Source: Edaphochlamys debaryana
Lineage: Eukaryota > Chlorophyta > Chlorophyceae > Chlamydomonadales
Reading direction: 5' to 3'
Length of the DNA stretch: 64,000 bases
NCBI GenBank assembly: GCA_016858145.1
Contig: JAEHOE010000055.1
Location: 186,001 to 250,000, forward strand
The first letter of the stretch is position 1. Each line of letters opens with the position of its first letter. A program made the position numbers and the translations under genes. A model generated the notes under the pieces. That model was given only the letters and a program-made list of their open reading frames with translations, was not told the origin of the DNA and made no database searches. Below, piece after piece: positions 32,601 to 44,455 of this stretch.

Positions 32601-34456
32601 CCGGACGCGCCCAAGAACCGCTGCGAGTCGTGCTCGCTCAACTGCGCCGCGCGCCAGCTCAACTCGCTGGGCGCAGCTGCCGCCAACTTCTTCAACGGCC
32701 CCGCCGTGGATCCCGTTACGGGCGTGGCGGCGGGCGGACCCGCGGGCCCCGCCTGCGGCTGCAGCTTCGCGCCCACCGGCCGCGCCTCGGCGGCGTTTGC
32801 GGCGCCGACAAAGGGCGGGTTCGGCGGCCTGGGCCTGGCCAGCATGGGCATGGGCCTGGGCGGGCCCGCGGAGAGCGAGGCCCGGCTGCCCTCGGGCCTG
32901 CTGGCCCGGCTGGGCCTGTCGGAGGACCAGGTGCGGTTGGCATTTTAGTCATGCGGGGCTACCGGGCTCTTCTACCGTGTATTGCGTGCAAGCAGCTGCG
33001 GGCATGCCTCCTGCCAGAACCTCCTCGGTGCTCCCCGGCCTCACCTGCCCCTCCTGCCCCACCCTCTCCTGCCCCGCCCCCTGTTGCCTCCCCAGGTGGT
33101 CAACGTGATCATGCACAAGGACATTGTGCCGCGCGCCTTCGTGTGTGACTACACCATCGTTGCGGGGGCGCTGCGGCGCTGGGTGCCGTCCCTCAAGGAC
33201 CACCACTACCTGCAGGTGCGTGCCTGGGCAGGGCCGCGGCCAGCGGGTGGGGGGCCGCCCTGTGGCGGCTGCTTGCGAGCGCACAGGCACAGGGCACAGG
33301 GAGCCTGGCTGTTGGAGTGACCCTCCTGCTCCGCCTCCGCCTGCATCTGCCACTGCCTGCAGGACGACGCGCCGCACAAGTCGCTGTACAACTTTGTCGG
33401 CCGCGTGGCCGTGGTGCGCCCCCCCACCGACCTGCCCTTCGTGAACGGTGAGCAGTGGGTTTCGCGAGGGACCCTCTCGATCAACCTCGGCGCACATTGT
33501 GCATAGCGCACATTGTGCACCGCACAGCCCCTCGGCTTCCTGCTGACCCCCTTCCTTCCCGTCCCCGCTCACCCCGCTGCAGGCCCCGCCGACGCCGCGC
33601 ACCCCATGCTGCCCAACCTGCCGGCGCTCTACCGCGTGGGTCTGCACGAGGACCCCATCCTGTCGCCCATGGACCAGGTGCGACCGGGCTCAACCCCAGT
33701 TGGGGCTTAAGGGCTTGGGGCTCCGTCACGGCCACTCGTGGCTCAGCCGGCGCGGTTGTACCCACAAGTTCCACCCACATGCCCCTTCCTTACCGCTTCC
33801 CAACTCCCCCATTCCCCATCCCCCTCCCCCGCTCCTGCCCCCCCAGGCCGCCGCCACCCTGGCCTCGTGGGACGAGCTGCTCGACTCCCTGTCGCAGGCC
33901 ATGTCGGGCGCCTGCCGCCGCATCAGCAGCGCAGCGGCCGCGTCCAAGCGAGCGGCCAAGCAGTCGGCCATGCAGGTGAGGCCCGGCGTGCTGGGCGTGC
34001 GGCGAGCTGGGCTTCGGGAGAACGGCAGCTGGGGCACTCTGGGGCGAGTCAGGGTGGCGGATGGCGGCCTGGCTTGAAGCCCCCGCATCTGTTGTTGCAT
34101 CAGTGGCATCTGACCGTGTGCCGTGCGTTGCGTGGTTCCCCGCAGGGCCGCGTCATGGACTTCATGAACACGCCGCACCCGCTGACGATGCTGTCTGACA
34201 TGAAGGCGTACGGCCCAAACGGCTGCATCAGCAGGTTCCACAACCCAGGTGCGGGCGGCCCAGGTGTTAGGGTCCCTTGTGCTGCTGCTGCTGCCCCTGC
34301 CGGTTGCTCTGAAGGATCGTGGGGCTGAGCTTAGCTGCGAGCGGGAATGAGAATGAATTGAGCTGAGTTTTCTTGTGTGCCGGTTGCTTCCCTTCCTCAG
34401 ACAACTACACGCGTGCGCTCTATGCCCTGAGCGGCCGGCGCTGGGACGCCGTGTGA
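29626..34456 (+). CDS. Class-3 (alpha/beta-hydrolase) lipase, plastid-lipase-like
   Basis: Exons: 29626-29883, 30230-31936, 32145-32331, 32470-32930, 33096-33215, 33363-33447, 33583-33677, 33847-33975, 34146-34248, 34401-34456; phases agree, 1066 residues. The nucleophile elbow GHSLGGSLG (Ser720) is assembled across the exon 3/4 junction. HKDIVPR (Asp880) and ISRFHNPDNY (His1046) are the best candidates for the other triad members. The order GHSLGG, FGAP, IMHKDIVPRAF, then an HPxLP..ALY block matches plant plastid lipases (PLIP type), which remove fatty acids from membrane lipids. The Ser/Thr-rich first exon could be a transit peptide. Residues about 200-640 form an Ala-rich insertion not typical of the family. 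The first exon is least certain: its start is a double ATG after an in-frame upstream stretch. Confidence 0.82.
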
Positions 34457-34574
34457 GGCGCCCGCGGCGTCGCTAGGCAGGCTTGCGACCGGCCCTGAAC
34501 GGAAGGGCCGCGTTAGCGAGGGGATTCGCGATCGCCAAGTTACGTCACCGTACGGCCTGGTCGCAGTAACCTGT

Positions 34575-34579
34575 TGTAA
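34575..34579 (+). promoter_or_regulatory. TGTAA poly(A) signal of the lipase gene
   Basis: TGTAA 119 bases past the TGA at 34454-34456; no other TGTAA lies between. Confidence 0.7.
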
Positions 34580-36886
34580 ACGGAGTTTGGGAACGACATG
34601 CCGCGTGAGTGTTGCACGTGGCTGCTTCTGTGCCAGCGCTTGAGAAAAGGAACGGGAGGGGTTGGGAGGGGTAGCACGGTATGCAACGCCGCCGGATGCG
34701 GGCTCCAGCTGCCATCCGGGCTTTGCGGCGGGCTCCGTAAGAGCAGCACCTGATCGGGTCGCGGGTCATCCGCACGAAGAATACCTTCATTTGCGGGCCA
34801 CAAAGGGGTGAGGTCTCGCTATCAGGAGTTGGTTTTGCCGCTTTGCGGCGAAGGGCATGGCACTTTCGCACCGTCATCGCCTGTCTTGTTGCGCGCCGGG
34901 CTGTTTGCCGGGGCGCTAGTTGTTGTGTGTGTGGGCGAGCAAGTCGGCAAGCCCTTTTGTGAGTACCAGTAACAGTACCGCCGCGTTGCGTTCCGGCGTG
35001 TTTCCCGGAAAGGGTTGGCTTCGGTCTGGGCTGCGGGCTTTCGCCTAGGCGCCTGCCTCGTTTTGACGCCAGAGGGACCTATCGCGCGATCCTTTTGGTG
35101 CGCCTGGGCGCGTTTTTGCGGGGGGAGGGGTTGCCGAACGAAGAAGATAATACCTAAGGCGCAGGTGTCGGTGGGGCGGGCCTCCGCACCGCACCGCAAG
35201 AAGCAAGGTGCAGACAGCATGGTGGGTGGGCATGGAATCCGTATCTCTGGCTGGGGCTGGCAGTGCGAGCACGGAACTCGGGAACCGGAACGCACCGGTG
35301 CTCACTCACATGAGCCCTCACAAGCCGTGTGTGCTGTGTGGATCGATGTGGATAGATGGAAGCTGGTCGGACCATCGCATTCTCCTCAACCAAGGCCGAT
35401 CACCACCACCTCACCTCAAGTTTGACTGATGTTCGCTCTTAGTTTGTCGGCCGCTATCGGGACGCAACTGCATCCCGAGGCGCCGACTGTGCCGGGGCTG
35501 GCGCGTGTGTGGCTGTTGGCGCGCCTCCGCCTGTACGTAGTTGCTGCTGCGCTTTTGCTGCTGCCTGCCTGCGTGCCTCACGCACGCAGTCGTTTCATTG
35601 TTGGAGTCTGCTGAGCGAGGGCTTGGAAAGGCGGGGCAGGGCGCAAGCGAGGATGGCTCCGGCGCCAGCCGCCGCCTTGCGGCCCTGGAGGGGCGTTTGC
35701 GCGTGTGCTGCCGGGTCGCATGTCGATACGCGCTGGTGCACCGCGCTTTGGCTCGCTGGGACGAATGTTTGACTCGTACGCCGAGACTGTGGTGGTGGGA
35801 GGGGATTCCGGGCGTGCCACTCCTCATAAAGTTGCTGTACGTGTATGGCTGTTGGTGACGTGGCACGCTTGGAAGCCATCGCGATGGGTCGTACAGACCG
35901 CTAAGCGCTGGGCCCTAATCTTGTGCTTGCGGTGGCCTTCGCATGGCGAGACAAGTCGAGGAGAGGAAACAGAGATACCTGCTATTCGTTGCGGTTGAAG
36001 CGTTGGCCCGGGGTCGATCTTCTTCTTCCTACCTGCCCTCGTGGGCCCGGCTTCCACCGGGTCTCCGCAACACGTGCCCTTTTTACACCTTGTTGCGGCG
36101 AGGTATCCGGTCGTTACAATTGGTGGCTCTTGAGTCGTGGCCGCCCATTTCGTCGAGCTAGTCGTGCACGCTCTTGTCATCTGGCCCGTACAGCACCTGT
36201 GGCCATTGCATCCCGAGAAGAACAAGCGTGATACCTGTGAAGATGAGATTTCGGTACCATACCTGTTGAGAGAGAGAGGAGGCCTGCAACACGAGGGGGC
36301 CTGGTTGTGATGCGCGCACGTGTGAGACGAAATTGATGCGATGCCGACTGTGGCTGTTGATGGAGCGGGCTTGGAGGCTGGCTTTGGGGGCTTACCTTTC
36401 ATAGTATGTTGCCGTGCGAGCGGGAAGGGTGATTCCCGAGCAGACACGGTTTCCGTCTATGGGATGGGGCTGTGTCTCTGTCATGACGGGTTGACGAGCG
36501 GTCGCCGGTGGCCGCCGCCGTGGGGCTAGGGAGCTTAGGTGTGCTGTTCTGTTGCAGACCCAAGACTATGTAACACTATCCAAATACGACTGAGGCCTGA
36601 GCCCGTGTGTCCGCATGGAAACGAGGTGCAGTACGGAGCTCCGTGCTCCTGCTCGTGGCAGGGCCTAGCCGCCCAGGTGAGCACGCCGCTCTTAGCCTCC
36701 CACCCCGGTCCGCTTTGGGGCCAGGCCACGGCCAAGGCTTACGCAAGGCTCCAACGAGCAGCGACTGCAGAGCCACACACGTCGCCGGCCGGCCTTTTAC
36801 GCCCAGGCACTTGAAGCTATGGCAACGCAGGTGTGTTGCGGTCTTGCGGATGGTAGAGGCTTGGGCTCCTGGTCGTGCCGGCCGGG
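34580..36886. other. 2.3-kb region without a recognised gene
   Basis: Only short frames are present (the longest about 100-150 codons) with no family resemblance or convincing splice pattern. A TGTAA at 36,569-36,573 might end an unrecognised plus-strand transcript. The part next to 36,887 should contain the exonuclease promoter. Confidence 0.4.
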
Positions 36887-39268
36887 ATGTTCACGGCCGT
36901 ACGAGATCACAAAAAGAAGCCTCCTTCCCCTGGTGATCTCCACAGGCACTGCCCGCTTCACAAGCAGAACGGCTCTTCACCACCAGCCCCCACGCTAAAG
37001 CGCGGGACTCCTGCGCTGCGACGCCCTTCGGCGGCAAGCACCGCCTGTGCGCGGCCTGGGCAGCTGGGCTGCCTGAGCACGCGTTGGTGGAGGTCCGTGC
37101 AAAGGCCCAAAACTGCGGGAATGGACCAGCTGACAGGACGAAGGGCGGCGCGGCCCGTTGGCATGTCGAGACCGCCCCAGCGACCAGCGCTCCCGCCTCG
37201 GGGGCTCTGCTCCGCCCCCGCCGTGTGCGCACAGCGCCCCCGCCCTATCAGCACGACCCTCGCCCCTGCCACGGCTTGGGGCCTGGCCGGCCGTGCCCAG
37301 GGCAGTCCCCGGGCTGGTACCAGCGGCGGTCGGCGCAGGGTCGTCCCCTGTAGCCTGCCCAGCCCCAATACCGGTAGCGGCAACCCGCCGGTGCGCGCAG
37401 ACGTGGACCCACACCTGGTTGCCCTGCGCGCGGCGGTCCTCAAGAACGCCGCACCTGTCCTGCCCGGCCCAGTCCCCGTGTGTCTGCCGGGGCAGGCTTG
37501 CCGGTTCCGACCGTCAGCCCGGGATGCCAACTCGAGGGCCTGCTCAAAGGGCTTGGACTGGTGCGTGTTCCCGGTGACGGTGCCTGACGTCAACTGGAAG
37601 GTGAGTCAAGGGTGGGCTCTGGGGTCTCGGTCAGTCAATGGAGGGCAGGCAGCGAGCTAGGTGCAGGGGCTGCTATCCCTCTTCGTTGCAATCCTAACCT
37701 GACCCCCCCGCGGCCCATCAGGCCGCTCTCGCTGGCCGCCCAGAGGTGCTTCAGCGCCGTACGCTGGATAAGGGCTACGAGGAAGTGGTGCTGCCGCAGG
37801 TGAAGGGCTTCGCGGCACCACAGGCGACAGGGGCCAGCCGCTTGCTCATCACAGCGCCAGCCTGGACTCTCGCCTGCAGCACCCTCGTCCCCAGCCTCCC
37901 TCTTGCCCCAACCCCCAGGGCCTGGTGTCGTACGTGGTGTCAGACCCGCAACGCGCCAAGGACGCCGTACGGCGGCTCAGGGCCAGCATGCAGGTGTGGC
38001 GAAGCGAACCACAAGCGCTTGTTGGCATGAGTGGGATGAGGGAGCTTGCGGTGCGGTGCACGCTGTGCGCGACGCCAGTCAGAGGCGTGGCCCGACCTCT
38101 TTCCCTTCCATTCCTATTGCCAGGACCGCTTGATCTCCATCGACCTCGAGTGGAAGCCCGATTTCCGGGGCAGCCCCAAGTCCCGAGTGGCGCTGCTGCA
38201 GCTCTCCACCGCCACCACCTGCCTGCTGCTGCGCACGAGCTGCATGGGCTACTCCCTGCCCCCGTCCGTGGCAAAGTTCCTGGCGGATGCGTGGGCGGGA
38301 CTCGTGGCTATGTGGGAACCAAGCATAGGGGTAACCACAACTCCTTCCTCCGAATCGGTCGCAGACCCCTCCCATGTGGTCCTGGGCTTCGGCTGGGACA
38401 GCGCCGATGAACGCAAAATGAAGAACACGTTCGGGGAGGGCAAGTCCCGCTTCAACCGTTTCCTGGACCTGCAAGTGAGCATAGGCGCGCAGGCAATGAG
38501 AACCGCGGCCTGGGCCTCGGGACTCGGGGGACTCGGGCCTGGGGCCTCGTGACTCTATGTGCCCGCTCATCTGCCCTGCTTTAAACTGCACTCTGCCAAC
38601 ACCGATCTACACTGGCCTTCTCCTGGTCCCCAGAAAGTTGCCTTTGAGCTCCTGGGCGTCAAGAGGGTCGGCCTGTCTTCCCTCGCTACGCTGGTGCGTG
38701 CACCCTGTAGGAGACATAGTGGCCACCTAGCAAGAGCGAGCAATGCGGGGGATGACTCGCAATGCCTGGCGTGGATGCCACGCCTGGCGCGCTATCAACC
38801 GTCTGCTAGCACACCGCCCTGCGCCCGCCGCCTCGAGCGCCTCGATCGAGGACGCTCTCGTGCTCCCGTCGCCGGCACCCGCCCAGGTCTTGGGCGCGCA
38901 AACGGCCAAGTCCAAGTCCGCCACCAAGTCCAACTGGGCGGCTTCACAGCTCAGCGATAGCCAGGTCCACTATGCAAGCATGTGAGCCGGCCGGCGGGGG
39001 GGCAGACAGGATGTGCCGATTGTGGCCGCAGGGGTATGAAAGGGAGAAGTCGGGCGCAGCAGGCGCGTGCATGGAGACGACCGGGAGGGGGATACAATCA
39101 GGGGGGAGGCAAGACGGCGAGCGAGGTTTGAAATTAGGGGACTCTACCCCCCTGCCCTCGCCGTGGCCGCCCCCACGCAGGGACGCGCTCATGGCGGGTC
39201 AGACCTACCGGGCGCTGCGGCACCGCCACCACGCCTGCCTCCATGCATCCACCGGCTTTGTGCACTGA
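36887..39268 (+). CDS. 3'-5' exonuclease, DEDDy type (WRN-exo/RNase D-like)
   Basis: Exons: 36887-37600, 37722-37799, 37919-37993, 38124-38474, 38634-38693, 38887-38981, 39181-39268; 486 residues. Exo I is ISIDLEW (DxE). The exo II region is LGFGWDSADERKM, with the Asp after the glycine-rich stretch. Exo III is YASMD (YxxxD), preceded by the KSNWAASQLSDSQVHYAS block typical of WRN/RNase D exonucleases. These cut nucleotides from 3' ends of RNA or DNA with two metal ions. The first exon is Pro/Arg-rich with no known domain; it could be a targeting region, and its start is the first in-frame ATG. Between the core strands and DPSHVV there are about 27 extra residues (38,287-38,368). A GT-AG intron in the right phase is not visible, so I kept them as coding. 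Helicase or HRDC domains are absent. Confidence 0.8.
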
Positions 39269-39700
39269 CGTGTGGGTGCCGTCCTGCCACGGTGCTACGC
39301 TCCGGGGGGAAGGCGGGGACCTATGAAGAAAGGGCGGTGAGAGGGGCCCGGGGGGGCGGGCGTGGCCTGGTGGCAACCTACACGTTTGGTATGTGGGGCT
39401 TTGGGGCCAGAGGCAGAGGCGAGGAGACCGGTCGCTTAGGCTTAGGGGCACCAGTCAGTTGAGGGTCTGGGTACATATATCGGTATGTGCGGGGCTGACG
39501 GCGAGAGGCAGAGGCAAGGCAGGGGGCTTGAGGCGGGATGGGGCATCCCCTGGATTCAGGATGGGGGAGGCAGGGGCCGGGGGGGGGGGCTGCCCATGCA
39601 ATGAGGCTGGGCTGCAGGGAATAATAGCAAGCACAGTGGGACTGGGGAAGGATTGTACGACAGTGCTTAGCAGATGGCAGGGTGCAGGGGCAACGCAGGT
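39230..39700 (+). repeat. Exonuclease 3' end, copied at about 40,355-40,860
   Basis: The last exon tail and 3' UTR share ordered, diverged blocks with 40,355-40,860, for example GACGTGTGGG, GGATTCAGGAT against GGAATCAGGAT, and GGGGAGGCAGGGGC. Together with the next repeat this describes a tandem duplication across the exonuclease/small-protein gene boundary. Confidence 0.6.
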
Positions 39701-39760
39701 GTGAGTGATGTGTGAGTGTCCCATACAACCTTTGCCCACAGGGAACACACAATGCCAGAA

Positions 39761-39765
39761 TGTAA
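39761..39765 (+). promoter_or_regulatory. TGTAA poly(A) signal of the exonuclease gene
   Basis: First TGTAA downstream of the stop at 39266-39268, about 490 bases away. Confidence 0.55.
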
Positions 39766-39926
39766 CGTGCCGAAGCGTGGGGCCGCGGCACGGGTGCATG
39801 TGTGGGCAGGGTTGCATGAGACGTGACTGCTGCCGGATGTGCTAGGCACGCCGGAGGGCCTCCGCTCCACGTTTGGCGGCGATGCGCATGCACAGACCAC
39901 CCAGGCGTGCGAACGTTTGGGGCATG

Positions 39927-40330
39927 TTTGGCAGCCCGCGCGGCGGGCCCTGCCACGGCAGGATGACCAAGCATGCCGACAGTCGCGTCAACACGCCGCA
40001 ACCAAGCGGGCCCCGCACGCAGTTGCATTGAAGAGGTTGTCGAGTTCTGAGGGCGACTAGCCGGGCAGCTGGGCGTGCTGGCTCGCCATAACCGGCATGG
40101 CTGACGGCAGCGCTGACAAACAACGGCTCGAGATGGGGCGTGCAAGCTGGAAGGTTGATAGTGGCGACCCCCGCGCCACACAGCCATACACCACAAGTGC
40201 AGAGCAATCCCCTTGCCCACCCGCCAGAAGACGTGCCTGCTTGCTTGACTCGCCTCCTGCCCTCTCCCGCGCAAAAGAACCGCCGCGAGTCCAGCTCAGC
40301 CATGGCGCTCTCCCAGGCGGCATCCTCGGC
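39927..40330 (+). repeat. Promoter-region duplication, copy 1
   Basis: About 400 bp nearly identical to 41,930-42,327: GCATGGCTGACGGCAGCGCT, CTCGAGATGGGGCGTGCAAG and CCGCGAGTCCAGCTCAGCCA occur in both in the same order and spacing. Copy 2 is the immediate upstream region and exon 1 of the small mitochondrial-type gene. Confidence 0.92.
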
Positions 40331-40340
40331 CGGGCGATGT
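40309..40340 (+). pseudogene. Decoy copy of exon 1 of the small mitochondrial-type gene
   Basis: The duplicated promoter is followed by an ATG encoding MALSQAASSAGR, against MALAQAASSAGK in the real gene at 42,288. After about 30 bases the similarity ends and the sequence becomes a copy of the exonuclease 3' end. No exons 2-4 follow, so this is a truncated gene start that may still be transcribed. Confidence 0.85.
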
Positions 40341-41929
40341 AACACAGCCCCCCATGCTGCCTCCAGCCGCCTGCCGGGCTCATGCACGGACGTGTGGGCA
40401 ATTGCTACAGTTGTGCTAGGCTCGAGGGGAGGTGGAGACAAGGGGGCAAGAGGGGGCCGAGGGCGCATGCATGTTCCTAAAGGCAGCCTGCGCGCTTCAT
40501 GTATGGCGGCATGTATGGGGCCTATGCAATGTGCAGCTAGCCGGGTCTGGCCCACGCGGCATGGGGAAGAGGTGGAGGCGAGAGGAGCCGTTGGATAGCC
40601 TGTGGGGCACCGATCGAGTCAACTTTGGCCATCATCTGGAATCAGGATCGGGGAGGCAGGGGCTAGGGGGAAAGGAGACACGGGGGACGAGTAAAGCGAA
40701 AAGCAGGCCAGGGGCTAGGGGGCTAGCGCGGCAGTACAAGTGCAAGTGGGCGCGCACGGCTCCAGGCCCCCAGCGACTGGGCTGCCAGGGCACTGGGTAC
40801 AGCAGGCAGGGCAACAGGGAGCGTAAGGCACGTAGCAAACCACGCTCACAGGGCATTAACAGGGGTTGAGCCTGGCTGCTAATGTGGCATTACCTGGGAG
40901 AACCACGCACTCGACATGTCGAGGGTTGGGGCAAAGCGGGGGACGGGAGTCACGGGCCGGCGGACTGCCCGGACACGCCGCGGGCGCCAGCCGGCATGAG
41001 TGGAGACAGGCTGACCTGCAGGCGCATTCTTCTATCTAATCAGGCTTGAGAGGACAGGGCCTGGGGTTAGCTAGGGCACAAACCGCGGTCCTCGGACTGG
41101 GACACACGTCAGACGTCAGAGGCCCCAGGGCGCCTGAGGACCCGTCCGCCCCACAGGCCTCGGACCGGAGCAGGGCCGAGGATATGTCTGCCGGAAGCCG
41201 AAGGCATGCCATTGAGGCCTGGCCACGCGCCTGCGCCCTCTACACTCGGCCTCATCAGGAGCTGCTTCTACTCTTCCCAACCCTGCGCACAGTTCATCTT
41301 GCCCCAATCCCACACCCCCCCGGGTGACCGGCCAGAGCCTCACCTTTGGCGCTCACGGCACCTCCAAGATCTGCATCTGTACTTGGATCTCCATTCATTA
41401 GCCCAAGCCGCTCCAGCTTAGTACGCGGCATTACGCCAGAGGCTAGCGTACGGAAGGCGAGGCACTGACGCCGCCGCGTCTCCGCCCCAGGTCCGCTTGT
41501 GCTCTTCCGGACCCTGCTCTGCCCTGACACCCCCGCAGACCTGACCACCGAGCACCAGCGCTCGATGCACCGCCCGGCTCCAGCACCCAGGCTTCCCAAG
41601 CTGAAACCGCGCCAGCGCCTGCTTGACCCTCTCCTCCACGTACTTGCGAGATGCAGGCTGCGCAAGGTGCCATCACGGCCGACGGCCAAAGTCAACCGGA
41701 TCCCTGGTCTGTTACTGTCTCTTCTAGCCGCTTCTGGTGTTGTGGCTTTAGTATGTAGCCAGGCCGACGGGGCTGCTGCCAAAGCCCTTCTCGCGGGATG
41801 GCGGGGGCTTCCAGCGACATGTTGGGTTCGTGGGGTCCCGCGGCCGGACGGAGTCTCCACGCTTGCGGCCATGCACCACAGACCACCATACAGCTTTACA
41901 GCTTCGATGGGTGCATTTGGTCCCCCCCG

Positions 41930-42287
41930 CGGCGGGCGCTGCCACGGCAGGATGACTGGTCATGCCGACAGTCGCGTCAACACGCCGCAGTCAAGCAGGC
42001 CCCGCAGGTGCATTGAAGAGGTTGTCGAGTACTGAGGGCGACTAGCAGGGCAGCTGGGCGTGCTGGCTCGCCATAACCGGCATGGCTGACGGCAGCGCTG
42101 ACAAACAACGGCTCGAGATGGGGCGTGCAAGCTGGAAGGTTGATAGCGGCCCCGCGCGCCACACAGCCACCCACCACAAGTGCAGAGCAATCCCCTTGCC
42201 AACCCGCCAGAAGACGTGCTGCCTGCTTGCTTGACTCGCCACTTGCTCGCTCCCGCGCGAAAGAACCGCCGCGAGTCCAGCTCAGCC
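41930..42287 (+). repeat. Promoter-region duplication, copy 2 (upstream of the small gene)
   Basis: Partner of 39,927-40,310. It ends at the real start codon, so it probably includes the promoter and 5' UTR. The 40,861-41,929 stretch before it holds no gene I can recognise. Confidence 0.9.
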
Positions 42288-44455
42288 ATGGCGCTCGCCC
42301 AGGCGGCCTCCTCGGCCGGCAAGCCACTTGTCACGATGATGGCACAGGCGGTCAGCAGCATGACCGGTGAGCGCGGGTGTCGTTGCGGGAGATGCGGGGT
42401 CGGAACCGCAGCTCGCTCGCCGCTGTCTCGGCCGCCCTCGGCGCCTGCGACTCGGGCTCATTGATCACGTCTGGAGGGCCACATCAGGGCGCGTTGCACT
42501 AAGCGGCTGTTGGCGCGCGGGCCCATTTCCGCGACGCGCGGCCGTTAGCGGCTTTTTGGCCCGAGTCGCATAACACAGGCGCTGACGTTCCTCCCTGTTG
42601 CGCTCGTTCCTCTTCCCCCTCCACAGTCCGAGCCTTTGCGGCAAAGCCAGCGCCGACTCAGCCTTCGGGTGGACGGCGGCCAACATCCATCGCCGAGCCC
42701 ACGTACACCTACATGCCTCCCGGCTCCTCCATGCGCGAGCCCATCTACTTCTCCACCTCTGACCCCGTCTACTTCGTCGACCCCCGCCCAGCGGTGAGCT
42801 GGGGGCGTTGAGGCCCGTCCTGGGGTCCGGAGACTGCTGGGTAACGCAGCAGGTGTAACGCACCCCTGAATGCACCGCCGGCTCCTATGCCACGCCACGA
42901 GCCATCCTGCCGACGGCTTGCCGTCTTGACTGCACATCTGTTCAACACCCCTCTGCAACACCCCTCTGCAACTGTACCCCCCCCCCCCCCCTTACCCCCC
43001 TCCCTCCCCGTGCCCTTCTCCCAATCCCGCCCCACAGCCCGACACGCCCCAGACGACCGCCAAGGCCCCCTCGGGCGAGGAGAAGGCTGTGGGCGTGGAG
43101 GCCTCGACCAAGAAGATTGACTTTTCGTTCATCTCTCGGCAACCCGGCGGCGACGATAAGCGGAAAGTGAACTACAAGATGGGCGACGAGTTCAGCCAGC
43201 AGAGCTACGTGGTCAACCCCACGACACACAGGTGAGGGCCTGAGCTGAGGGGCGATGTGGGTCGGGGCAGACGGCAGGGTCGAAACCCGGGGCGGGGCGT
43301 GTCAGCCGTGGCGGGTATTGTAGCGGGGAGGGCAGCCCCGTCGTCCACCTCACGACACACAGGTGAGGGGCGATGTGGGTTGGGGCTAGGCCTCTACAGC
43401 CGGGAAGTAACGATAACGTAACAGAATGAGGTGTAGCGGGAATTTAGGGAAGGGGATGTTCAGCCCCACGACACACAGGTGTGGGGGCATAGCCGAAACC
43501 CTGGTGCGGCGTGTTGGCCGCCATGGGTGTCGTAGCGGGGGGAGGGCAGCTGGCAGGACAGGAAAGGGCGTGGGCAACGCTACGATACACAGGGGGAGGG
43601 CAGCTGGGGCGCCCACAGCATTTTGGGCAGACCCGGAGACCAGGGATGCGGGCCGGTCGGGTTGTCCCTTCCCCGAGGCGAAAAGGGAATCTGGGGTGGG
43701 GGTCGTGGGGAGCGCAGGGGGGAGGCGAGGATTCGGTACGATGCGACAAGGACAGGCTCGTGGGCAGTGGCGTGGCTACCGCTAGCAAGACCCGGTCGGG
43801 CCATAACCGCGGAATGCTTGGCGACTGGGGGTAGCGGGATTTGGTTTGGCGTTATGGGCTGCAGCCGAGCAGCGGTTGTCCAGACTAGGGGCAAAGCCGA
43901 GAGCCGGGGGGTGTCGGGTGGGGGGGTGTCGGGTTGCAGAACCAGACATGTTCGGTTTTGGCGCGCTGAGGGCTTGGGCGGGTTTTGCCAACGGCAGTGC
44001 AGGCAAGGAAGGGTTCGGGTGCAGGGCGGCTGCGTTCGTGGCGAGACGGAAAAGGTGGAGTGCAGCAGGCCGCACCCCCCCCACCACGGGCACCAGGGGC
44101 AGGGGGAGCTTGGCATGCCGGAACCGAGAGCGACCTTTCCTAGGCGGCCAGCAAGAGAGGCATTTGGCAGTCCCTAGCGTAGGCGCCGCTTCGATTGGGT
44201 TGCGGAGTTTGGGCTTGGGTGAGACACCGTTGCCCTGTTGATGAGGGCCGGGCGCTGGCAATTGGCAGGCCTACCCGGGCGGCTGGGGCACAACCAGACT
44301 GGTGATTCTTCCATCCTACCGCCAATGCCCCCGAGCCGCTGACCCTAACGTGCCCCCATCCCTTGCCTCTCCCTTGCCTTGCGCTCCCCAGCATGCGCGA
44401 GCCCAAGTACGTGTCCATCAACGACCCCAAGTACCCCTCCGTGGACAAGAAGTGA
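42288..44455 (+). CDS. Small, probably mitochondrial protein with repeated SMREP motif; family not recognised
   Basis: Exons: 42288-42366, 42627-42793, 43038-43231, 44392-44455; phases agree, 167 residues. The start CAGCCATGG has good volvocalean context. The first about 32 residues (MALAQAASSAGKPLVTMM, then AVSSMTVRAFAAK) lack acidic residues and contain Arg/Lys, Ser and Ala like a mitochondrial presequence, with a plausible cut near VRAFA|AK. The mature part has an internal repeat: SMREPIYFSTSDPVY and SMREPKYVSINDPKY, the second at the very C-terminus. There is no membrane segment and no known domain that I recognise. A structural or associated subunit of a mitochondrial complex would fit the size and composition, but that is a guess. 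Intron 3 (43232-44391) is unusually long and contains copies of the exon 3 splice junction. Confidence 0.75.
43222..43592 (+). repeat. Repeated copies of the exon 3 splice junction in intron 3
   Basis: The exon 3 end CGACACACAG|GTGAGG (junction at 43231/43232) and the following GGCGATGTGGGT block recur at 43,353-43,390. The CGACACACAG|GTG junction recurs at 43,470-43,481 and a weaker CGATACACAG at 43,583-43,592. At least two copies keep a usable GT donor. Confidence 0.85.

Noticed and set aside
42961..43000. Homopolymer C run before exon 3 of the small gene
   Set aside because: Extended polypyrimidine sequence typical of an intron near its acceptor; not a separate element.
43790..44290. Second transposon inside intron 3 of the small gene
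   Set aside because: I found no matching terminal inverted repeats or target duplication; only short internal repeats.
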